A stretch of 64,000 nt of DNA, taken from NCBI GenBank assembly GCA_029204225.1, contig MU832139.1, positions 1-64,000 on the forward strand, read 5' to 3'. This document shows positions 33,611-43,839 of the stretch, piece after piece. Source of the stretch: Diphasiastrum complanatum (Eukaryota > Streptophyta > Lycopodiopsida > Lycopodiales > Lycopodiaceae). Each line of letters starts with the position of its first letter. Position 1 is the stretch's first letter. Position numbers and translations under genes: made by a program. The notes below the pieces were generated by a model. The model was not told where the DNA came from. It did no database searches and saw only the letters and a list, made by a program, of their open reading frames with translations.

Positions 33611-35308
33611 ATGGATTTTCAAGGGAAAGCCAGTCCCATCATAGAAAAGCTTACAAGTGTAGAAGGAAAACCTGAAGTAGACGACACAACAATCGCCAGA
33701 TGGAGGCTGAAGGATGGAAAGCTTTCGCGTTGATCATTCTCAACATTACAGATACTCAGATCGGCCATGTATCCGAGGCTCAAATATTGAAAGAAGTCTC
33801 GAACATCTTGAGCACACTATACGAAGTGCGAGATATAGCTTCCAAGCTATATCTCAGGAAGAAAATTTACTCCCTCAAGATGGCAAATGGTGATTCCTTG
33901 CAAAATCACATCAATCAATTCAAGAACCTGCTAAGGCAAATGGCCCGTGGCAGATCTGTCATAGACGATCAAGACACAATGATGCAATTGCTTACAGGCT
34001 TGCCAAGCTCATATGACAGCTGGGTGATGATCATCAAGACTCATCCAGAATTGACTCTTTCGAGAGTCATTACTATGTTGTTGTAGGAAGACACGCGGAG
34101 GAACGAAGCCTCAAGTTCCTCAGTTGATTCTCATGCCTTATACACCAACAAGAGCATAACTAAGTAGAAGAAGAAGAAAGACCCAAAGAAATCAAAGCCA
34201 AACCAGAAACAGGTTCAGCATAAAGAACAGTCGAATTCGCAGACGAAAAAAAAGCTGTTCTACAGATACTGCAAGCAAAACAACCACAAAATTCAAGACT
34301 ATCGAATACTGCAAGCAAAGAACAATAGCAAGGGGCAGTCGAATCAAGTGGCAAATGCAGCTGCAGAAGTTCCACAGCCTATTCAAGAAGCGGATCATGA
34401 TGCCTTCATGACCAACCATCAAGGAGCATCCGGCGATAATTCTTGGTTCCTGGATTTCGGAGCCACTCAACACATGACCAGCCTTATTGGCTATTTCGAG
34501 CCCTATACACCTTATAGTACCCAGAAATTTGTTCACCTTGGCGAGAATAGCACAAAGCTATTAAAGGTGAAGGTACTGTGAGATCGAGTTTTGCAAATGA
34601 TCAATCTAAGCTATTCTCTAACATCCTGTATGTACCAAATTTATCTACAAATCTGCCCTCTGTAAGTAGTATCACAGATCTAGGACATAGAGTACAATTC
34701 GAATGTGATCAGTGCAAAGTAGTTTATAGGACATGCAAGATCCTAGCACTCGAAAAGAGACATTGATACTCGTATAAATTAAGTCATTGCTTTTCTGCCT
34801 CTAGTCAGGCGCTCAGTACTTCTATTCATGCAAATAAAACTTTACTTTGGAATTATAGACTTGGTCATGTGAATCATGCTACTGTGCAACAAATGTCTAG
34901 ACAATCTATTGTTCTTGATCTCGACTATCCTCGTGAAAAAGTCGAGTTACTTGTCTGTCAAGACTGTCTAGTTGGTAAACAGACTAGGAAACCATTTAAA
35001 TTAAGCCATCAACATATTGCTAGAGAATTGCTAGACGTTGTACATTCAGACATTTGTGGCTCGATGAAAAATCCTTCGCTGAAGGATGCAAAGTATTTTA
35101 TAACTTTTATTGATAAATTTTCCAGAAGAACTATGGTGTATTTTATAAAGAAGAAATCAGAAGCCTTCAACTGCTTTAGAATCTTCAATGAGCGTGCAGA
35201 AAAGGAGACTGGGTGGACGATTAAGGCTCTAAGGTCAGATGGTGGAGAATATATCTCTATCGAGTTTAAGGAGTATTGCCAAAGCCAAGGCATTGAGCTA
35301 CAATTCAT
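33611..35308 (+). pseudogene. Ty1/copia gag, protease and partial integrase (copia B2)
   Basis: Gag starts MDFQGKASPIIEKLTS and lacks the N-terminal block seen in copia B3 (HLWKFKMKIVLMAKELYD), so it has an internal deletion. It continues in 33700-34086 (DTQIGHVSEAQILKEV, NGDSLQNHINQFKNLL, LTGLPSSYDSWVM). The knuckle region is degraded (YCKQNNHK). The protease reads WFLDFGATQHMTS with Phe replacing the Ser of the catalytic DSG. Integrase has VVHSDICGSMKNPSLKDAKY and LRSDGGEYISIEF, then stops at LQFI, where a reversed LTR end begins at 35309. No RT or RNase H is present. Confidence 0.85.
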
Positions 35309-35475
35309 TGTTGGAGAGAGAGGGGAGATGAATGACGAACACGAACAAGACATGAACTCGAACAAGAAACGAACGAGAAACGAACTCGAACAGAAAATAT
35401 TGTGCGCTGCGGAATGAGTTATACGACTCTCTCCGTAAGCGTGACTACGCCTATCAGAATGAACAGAACTGTTCA
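35309..35475 (-). repeat. Reversed copia B LTR end joined to integrase
   Basis: Read on the minus strand it gives GTTCTGTTCATTCTGATAGG, GAGTCGTATAACTCATTC, and finally CTCTCTCTCCAACA. This corresponds to about 33270-33455 of the copia B2 LTR. The LTR terminus TGTTGG (on plus) touches the integrase frame directly, with no primer site between. Confidence 0.8.
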
Positions 35476-35510
35476 AAACAAAAGGACAATTATGATTGTA
35501 CTTATCAATC

Positions 35511-35730
35511 ATTAAGAGTTATTGATTGCTTAATCCAAAGATCTATCAAGTTCTAGGTGTTAGATCTTGATCTAGATGCTTTACACTATGATTTAAGCAA
35601 GAGCAATGGACCAAATGATTAGAAACTTGGATGAGCGGCCTCACATGTGTGGAGGACAGTACCTGTACGGCCTGTTTATAAAGAGGAAAGTACTCAAGCT
35701 TATAAATGCATTTCAATCACAAAAACACAA
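35511..35730 (-). repeat. MULE-like right terminal inverted repeat (about 220 bp)
   Basis: From ATTAAGAGTTATTGATTGCT to AATCACAAAAACACAA this is the inverse of the left repeat with copia A removed. No 9 bp target duplication could be made out at the outer ends, perhaps because of sequence decay. Confidence 0.85.
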
Positions 35731-37244
35731 AACAAATGTGGAAAATACAAGCAAGACTAGAATTTGCCAATGTCACATCAACTTCTCATTGATTCGGTTG
35801 ACCCTTTATAGATCAAGTACATCCAAGAGCTGTCAAGTGTGAAGAGTGCCTAGTCATCCAAATCCACCAATGGGAGCCATATGTGCTCATTTCCCAAAGT
35901 TGACTATTCTCTTTGGCTAGAAAACAAAAGGCTAGTCTTCCACATTTATAGAAATATTTCCTATAAAATAGGATCAAATGAAATATTTCTATCTTATCTT
36001 CTAGAAGCTTATCCACACGTGTGAATGGTATCTTGACATGTGTGAGTAATAACTCATTCACATGGAAGTCCAATCTATTTACATAAAGTTTGACCAATTT
36101 GACCAATTTCAAGATTCTACTCAAAGGTCAATTTCACACTAGTGTAGATCTAGCTAAAATCAATCTAACTTTATATAAGTGACTTACGTACATTCTTTCA
36201 CATGTGGGAGCAGACTCCACACGTGTGAGATCCTATCAAGATCAATTATCTTAAGATCTACAAAGTACATCAAGTTGAAAGTGATATTTTTAACATAGAA
36301 TGTATCACGAATCTAGTCTCCTTTGGATTGTTTGGAATGACATAGTAAATCACAAATTTGCATTGAAAACAACATTGGAAGTCACTGGCACAAACTTGCA
36401 ATAAAAGCACTTTAGAGAACCAAGAATATTTTGAACATACTTTCCGTACATGACCAAAAAAATGTAGCTTGTTTGGTTGTCCCTCTCTACCCCTACCTCC
36501 ACAAGTTCAATTTGGGCACTCGTACGATCCAACACAAATGCTTTTTCGCAAAATCACATTGAAAACAACATTGGAAGCCACTGGCTTAGTCCACATATGT
36601 CCATGAAATTTTTGCTGAATGCCATCCCGGGGCATTGCCTTCAATCACATGCAAGGTAGTTCAAATGTAACATTACCATCATACTCCAATGGCAACTCCG
36701 AAACTCGCACAATTTGCTCAGAGTTAGAAATAAGCTTCCACAATGTACCTTCTTTTCCACCTCCCAAGATTTGTTCTACAATGGAATGTATGAATGAAAT
36801 ATTGTCAATTTCGAGATTGTGGTCAATAACCTCAATACTATTAGCACTATTTGAAGCTTTCACATCACAATGTGATTTTTCGTTAGCAAGAATTGAATCT
36901 TCACTATCCACCAATACAATGGGATCAATGTTTGACAATGATTTTTCCAAAAGAGAAATTGTCTTGCCCATCATTAGATAACATTGGTTGCACTTTTATC
37001 ATTTGCTCCACTGAGGAATTCTCATGGGCCAATACCCCAAAAACTTGTACCTCCCCTTGCTTGGACCGAAGCATATCAACCAGCAAGGAAGTCTCTACTA
37101 ATGACAAGGAAGTCTCTACCAGAAGTATTTCCAAAGTAGATCTTTCCAATTTCCATTCTAAAGTAGTACTACTATCTTTCAATCATGTACTTATTTCGAA
37201 TATGGCTCAACATAGCTTTCTACAATTTTTATCTCTCGCCACTA
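35731..37244. other. Region right of the MULE-like element, no recognised gene
   Basis: Carries several CACACGTGTG/CACATGTG palindromes (36013-36228). A ~27 bp direct repeat CATTGAAAACAACATTGGAA occurs at 36361 and 36557. Two minus-strand frames (36974-36645 and 37182-36925) are acidic and Ser-rich. They could be gypsy gag-protease linker, but no motif confirms this. Confidence 0.4.
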
Positions 37245-38100
<856 letters not shown>

Positions 38101-38340
38101 TAATTCTATTCTAAGTAGCTTTCATATGGTAGATGAAAAGCCTTGTGATACACCTATGGAGTCAAATAAAAATCTAACTATAAGAGGTAATGAAATATTG
38201 TTCATGGATATTACTCTCTATAGGAAACTAGTTGGTTCACTTATATATCTAACCATGACAAGGCCAGATCTAATCTATTGTGTTGGTAGATAAAGCCAAT
38301 TTATGCAAGATCCTAGTGAGGAGCATTGGAAGCTAGTAGT
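38101..38340 (+). pseudogene. Copia A-like RT C-terminal scrap
   Basis: SSFHMVDEKPCDTPMESNKN, LTIRGNEILFMDITLYRKLV and GSLIYLTMTRPDLIYCVGR parallel residues about 1055-1117 of copia A. A stop replaces Leu after CVGR, then SQFMQDPSEEHWKL follows. Neither side continues, so it is an isolated relic of an older copy of the same lineage. Confidence 0.85.
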
Positions 38341-38804
38341 AGAGAAACTTAGAGCCCGACAAGGGCCTTTGAAAAAGATGCTTTTTTATTTTATTTTTCT
38401 TATTTTCGTTGCCATGTGGACCAATTGAAAGGTTCTACATAATGTAGAATTTTCCAAATATAGATAAAATAAAAACTTTTTAAATATATTGTTGTTTCAT
38501 CGGACAGCATGTGGAAATGCTATTGGTTGATGGGCTTGCCCTTCTAGCTCATCACTGCCCGAAGAGACCCAAAAATATTGAAAATGAATATGACAGATGG
38601 TTGAGATGAAAAAATTGATGTACCATTAATGTATATGCATTGTCAAACCATGGTTAACAGGGATAACCAAAGTTAATTTGTGGCGCCAAATAGATCAGTG
38701 CTTCAAATTTTTGCCAACACTTTTTTTCAGATTCATGGCTTTTTGTCTATGCAAATTTTCAGATTCATAGTTTATTGTTTCAAATTTTTGCATGCAAATT
38801 ACGA

Positions 38805-40250
38805 ATGGCGTCATCAAGGAAGCCGTGATCCTCAATCGACTCTGTGATTTTATTCAATGAGACAGATGATAATGGATTATGGGTGCAAGAAAATATTTAA
38901 AAAACTCTTGGGTTTTGATGCATCCATCATCAAGAGGAGCATTTCGAAAAAGGAAAAGGTCAAAACTATCATTTCGATCTTATTGGAAGGCCATAATTTT
39001 GGATTTTAGAACATCATCAGGAGAAAAATCTATTTCTGAAATTCTAGTCCAATATATATATGCATTCAGAGATAAATTTGCAAGGATTCAACCGTCAGGA
39101 TCACAAAAAAAACAACTGTGAGTATTGATATTTTTGATACTTTGTTTTTTGTCATTCATAAAGATCTAGTAGTAAACTTGCCAATCTGATCATTTTTCTC
39201 TTGCAAATTTATATCCATCCAACATAAATGAATGGGAGCCGAGTGGATCTTTAGCAGGTGTATTAGATGTTATTCACACTGATATTGGATAGCTGTAATA
39301 TCGAGGTAGAACTGCAAAAGATCTAGCTGATAGTAAGATCTTTTTTTATAAATCAATGTACATTTCTGATACAAAAGGAAATTTTGGACAAATAATACCA
39401 ATTCCATTACCTAGTTTTGAAAGTGATGAATGGATTTGCACCAGATGCTACAGTTTCAGAATCATTTCGTTGCAAGATATATAATGATGTAAAAAATTCA
39501 TTAAAAATGAGCACGAGATAAAAAACAGTCATATTGAGTTGGTTTATTTCCTTGAATATATTTGTGGATTTTTTTTTAAGTGTCAATGTACACAAAACTC
39601 CAACGATGTTTGTATGCAAAAATTTATCAGATAGTTTATTATTTGGACTTATGAATGAAGGCTGGGACAAAAGATCAGATGGAGAAATAGAATGTAGAAT
39701 TAAAATGTCTTCCATGTCCTTCCATTATCAAATTGAAAAACAAATGTTGAGCTTATGCTTCCATTATCAAAGATGAAAAAATAATAAAGGTAAATGGGTG
39801 CCACTCGATCAAGACTTGGAAGCCAGTGGACATTCAAAACGAAAAAATATTGAAATTATATACAATGATGCCGTTTTGACATGTGTTGAGGTGGAAGAAG
39901 ATTGGAGTCTAAACTACATCTGGCGGGAACTATTGCTCCTACAAGATGATGTACTTTCAGACTTCAGATTCATTTTCAATGGTAAACTCTTAAGTAACTA
40001 TAAGCACTCAATCTTTTATGAATAGTTTCAATCAAAACTTTCTAATACAAACTCTGTACTAATTCTAACTAACTTTGTATTAGTTTTATGCAGGTACGTA
40101 AAAGACATGAGCTCGAGATCAAATGTAGAGATATTGGCGAAACAATCCAACTTATGGAAGAACATTGAGATTCACTATCAGCAAATACATGCCAATTATC
40201 ATGTCTTTTTATCATTATAGAAAAATTGCATTCCAGTATTGTGATATCAA
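38805..40250 (+). pseudogene. ORF A copy 1: unrecognised gene with possible beta-grasp tail
   Basis: The start MASSRKP aligns with MARRPRST of copy 2. SVILFNETDD, KNSWVLMHPSSRGAF and SYWKAIILDFRT follow in 38850-39120. After an intron-like gap come LADSKIFFYKSMY and FESDEWI near 39330-39440, then LSWFISLNIFVDFF and TPTMFVCKNLSDSL (39534-39650) and KWVPLDQDLEASGH (39790). The end EVEEDWSLNYIWRELLLLQ, DDVLSDFRFIFNGKL followed after a GT-AG gap by VRKRHELEIKCRDIGETI looks like a ubiquitin-like/beta-grasp fold; that is inference. Function unknown. Single stops (for example after MASSRKP) suggest decay. It converges with the C48-like gene on the other strand. Confidence 0.55.
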
Positions 40251-40369
40251 TTAAAAAACCCATAAACGGGTTGTTTACAAGTAAAATGATTGTATTTTTT
40301 TTTTGATGTCTCTCTATTTACAAATAGATCTCTATTCAATCAATTTTTTTATATTTTTTATATCAGTAT

Positions 40370-41640
40370 TAGACATTGATAAGGCAATAGCTCCTTCTAT
40401 AATCTCGCCCTCCTCTGTTTCGGGAAGGGCCTTAATGTCTTTTAAGGCAAGAGGAATATCTGCTACAAAATTGTCTTCCTCTGTATTAGGAAGGACTTTT
40501 ATTTCTTTTTGATCATATAAAATAAGATCTGCATCTTGAGCAACCTAAAAGGTTGTTAAGGCAGGAGCAGCTTCCTTTTGAGGGCCCTCGATTGCAAGTG
40601 CAATGCTTACACCGTACTGGGCATAGGTTCTGATCAACTCTTGCCGAAATCTATATACATCATTAGGAGTATACGGCTCAAGAGTGAACTTGTCGTATTT
40701 GGTTTGGTATCGCTACTGTCATCACAAAACACGAGAATCAGCAAATTACAAACAATGATAGTAATAAAATATGAATTAGAATGAAATGAACTACAAATGA
40801 ATAGAATATTACCTTTTCGATATCTACATCCGTTTGTAAATTATACCATTCAAAAAACAGCTTTGTATTGTACAAGATGAACCATGCAAAGACATCTTTT
40901 TGTTGTACACACTGCATATATAGAACAAAAATTAGTAATATTATGATAGAAATTTTATTTATGCTATGACGATACATTTGATTTAAAAAAGCGTGTATTT
41001 GCAGCTGAGTTTAATTTTACACATAGAAAATTTGATACTCCCTCCTTATTTATCTTGACAAAAAGAATGTTCATGCTCCAATGCCGACTGCAACAACCAA
41101 AATACAAATATCGATAAACTCATATTTATGAAGAAATTCCATTCTTATTAAAACAATGAAACATGCAACAATCCAGATTAAAGCAACAAAAACAAAAGAG
41201 CAATCTTTAATTATTTTCATATAAAATCAAATAGAATTTCGCCATAGGACTGCACTCGATAAAATAGAGAGCCTTCTCAAAATTGGCTTCTTTCGCCTTT
41301 ACCGCTCCCATGAAAAATGGACTAACTACAAAAACTGTACCATGGGAATCGAAACTAATACTATTCTGCAAAAAAGAAACTCCAGCCTCTACTGTTGCAT
41401 CTGAAATTTTTGAGGTCTTATCTTTCAACTCGACACAAAATTTGGGACCTAATCTAAAGCTTCTACGTGTATCTAGAAGAAAAAAATCAAAAAAGTTGTC
41501 GAGAAGATCAATTTTGTTAGCTAGGTAGGCTTCATATTGATTATAATGGTCAGAATAAAAAAAAATTTGGCCTGAATCGTATGGAATTCTCACAAAAAGA
41601 TTATGTAAAGGAGCAAAAACAGAAGTGAAAACAATATTTA
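40370..41640 (-). pseudogene. Ulp1/C48-like cysteine protease, catalytic Cys lost (copy 1)
   Basis: The minus-strand frame to 41207 contains KISDATVEAGVSFLQNSISF and HGTVFVVSPFFMGAVKAKEA, which fit the N-terminal half of the Ulp1/SENP fold ('lnD.vI...l......v.v...fF...l'). After an intron, CATTGGAGCATGAAC near 41085 encodes HWSMNILFVK, the catalytic His strand. The next exon (about 40912) gives VQQKDVFAWFILYNTKLFFE. In copy 2 the same place reads QQNDSFNCGWYTLYNTKLFF, so the catalytic Cys (NCG) is missing here. A last exon around 40700-40380 is acidic. The frame's first 11 residues are copia LTR sequence, so the true start is lost. Confidence 0.62.
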
Positions 41641-42419
41641 CATTGACACAAATCTGAACGTAGAACAAGCAAAGTTGTTATCAGATTAAGTATAACAAAA
41701 TATACAGATCAATAATGTTATTGAACACAAGACAATAGCGGACGAAGCCGCGTGCTCTACAAAGCTAACCAATCTGTAAAGGAATGAACCTATTATTGAC
41801 AATACAAAGAATTGATGCTCGAGGGCATCTACTTCGTCTATCTCTAATAAGCTTCTGATCCTAGTATTTTCACACACGTTGTTATCTCACATGTTTAGAA
41901 TACGCAAATGGTATTCAATATATATACGCAATTTTACTAGTGTGCAGAAAGTGGATGTGCTGTCTGTAGGAGATCGTGGGTGGCAATTGTCGTTGTCAAA
42001 TTTGTTTGCACAAATGCATTGGATGAGCATGAAAAGGCCGCGACGTCAGCCTTTGTTGAAATGAATGTTGGTGAAGATGCAAAAAATGCGACACTTTGAC
42101 AAATTCCTTAAGATTTGATTTACAAGGTGTCTTCCCTTTTTTGTAAGGGCACCTTCGACATTTTGTAAGATAATGTTGCCTTTTTTGCCTGTGGAAATTT
42201 ACTTGTATTTATGCAAACATTGTGTAAAAACACAGTGTCATGTTTTTCATCTTTTTTGCCTGTGAAAATTTACTTGTATTTATGCAGACAGTCGCATCTT
42301 TTGTCTGTCTTATTTTACATGTAAATATGTAGACTGTGCGACAACATGAGCAAAAATGCAGTATGAATGGAGGTAGATTAAAATAGGATCTAGGAGAGTA
42401 GAGGAGATAAATCCAACAC
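41641..42419 (-). repeat. 3' LTR of copia B3, truncated
   Basis: Read on the minus strand it starts TGTTGGATTTATC at 42419. It follows the copia B2 LTR (GCTGACGTCGCGGCC, CCCACGATCTCCTACAGA, ACTTAATCTGATAACAAC) to about position 500 of the LTR, with an extra ~180 bp inside, and stops at about 41641 against the C48-like gene. A purine tract (reverse of CCCCCCCTTAATC) is at 42420-42432. Confidence 0.8.
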
Positions 42420-42425
42420 CCCCCC

Positions 42426-42667
42426 TTAATCTGGATCCATGAATGCCTTGATCTTCAAACTAAGCAATGCACAAAATTTGTTTTGTGTATTAACGCTTAA
42501 TGCCTTTGTGAATATATCTACAACCATGTCCTGCGTTCTACAGTACCTTAAGCTCACCTCCTTGTTGAGAACCTTGCCCTTGATGTAGTGATATCTGATT
42601 TCAATGTGCTTAATCCTATTAGAAATCAATGATAAACTTCATTGTTATTGTTTATGATGCACATTAA
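42426..42667 (-). pseudogene. Copia B3 RNase H C-terminus
   Basis: The minus frame reads NRIKHIEIRYHYIKGKVLNK, VSLRYCRTQDMVVDIFTKAL and ends KIKAFMDPD, the standard copia RNase H tail (KHIxxxYHxIR, DIFTKAL). The upstream part is cut at 42667 by the copia D LTR; the rest of copia B3 resumes at 46620. Confidence 0.88.
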
Positions 42668-42878
42668 TGTTGACGGTTGTGACCAGTTGTCAATAGCCGT
42701 AGGCTAGTCTATTAGTCTACTCGTAGGTTTTATCTCTCTATTAGGGTTCAGGATTTATTTGTACATTTTACATTCTGTATGATGTAGAGTGATAGAGTGA
42801 TAGTGCATCTTCTTCTTCCACCTTCTTGTGGTGATTGCTTATGGTGAATGCTTGATGTTGCATATCTAATTCTTGACA
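42668..42878 (+). repeat. 5' LTR of copia D (211 bp)
   Basis: TGTTGACGG to TTCTTGACA, followed by TGGTATCAGAGCAGC at 42879-42893. It is short for a copia LTR but has TG/CA ends and an adjacent primer site. It lies inside copia B3. Confidence 0.85.
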
Positions 42879-43839
42879 TGGTATCAGAGCAGCAATAGTC
42901 CAACGTGCTTGATCAGTGGATACAGCTTGTCACAGGCTCCACAACGAAGTGAGAAAGTCCTTCACGGGAGGTGAAATCTTGGAGAGATAAAAACGGCTGG
43001 AAGAAATTCTTCTTTGGTATATTTTGAAGGTTTGGAGCTCAGAATCATCAGTGGAGAATGAAGAGACAGTCCTGGAGGCATCAGAAAGGTCAGAGCAGTA
43101 TCAAACAAGTAGAAAATCTGTTGAGTGGGGACATTTTTACAATACTTCTTAGTTTTTGTGAAAAGCACAGTCTCGGAGGCATCCAAAAGGCCAGGGCTGC
43201 ATCAGACAGATTAAAAATCTGTTGAGTGGGGGAGATTCTTACAATACTTCCTAGTTGTTGTGGAATGTGCTATTTGTGTGAGAGGTTTGCCAATAAATCT
43301 CTCATTTGTCTGTTTGGAGTACCACAAATCACAGTAGGTAGTGTCTAGTACTGTCATTTAGAGTTAGGAAGCTTCATACTTTTCACATTACTGATCTCTG
43401 TCTTTCGCACGATCACACATTTCAAAATCTTTGCAAAGAGGAGGTGGCGTAGCCGCCTTGCCGAAGTGGGGAATCTAGAATATTCTCTCTAAAAGTTTTT
43501 ATATTCTCTCTATTTTTAATCTTTTCCGTACCAATATTGGATCGACGCACCAGAGGTAGGAAAAATCTTGAGAAGTCGTACATCCACATGTCATACAGAT
43601 ATAGCATATCCGTACCAATATCATATCGACGTGCCAGAGGTAAAGGAAATCAAGAGCAGTCGTACATCCTCGCATACCGACATCACATATCAGTACCAAT
43701 ATCGCAGCGACGCGCCAGAGGTAAAGAGAATCCCGAGTAGCCGCACACCCGCATGTCGTACCGATATCAGGTGTACAACCAAAAATTTACAGTTCTGTGG
43801 TGTGAATAAATTTTGTGATCCAGACTCATCTATCCAAAA
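42879..43839 (+). repeat. Copia D leader with two tandem-repeat arrays
   Basis: After the primer site there are two ~100 bp units (43067-43167 and 43168-43266) sharing AAAATCTGTTGAGTGGGG and TTACAATACTTC. Then come three ~82 bp units (starting 43528, 43612 and 43693) each beginning GTACCAATAT and containing CCAGAGGTA. The frames at 43537-43843 merely cross these repeats. Confidence 0.75.

Noticed and set aside
8161-36583. Both direct-repeat pairs (8161/8359 and 36361/36557) have an offset of about 197 bp
   Set aside because: The repeated sequences are unrelated; the equal spacing is probably coincidence.
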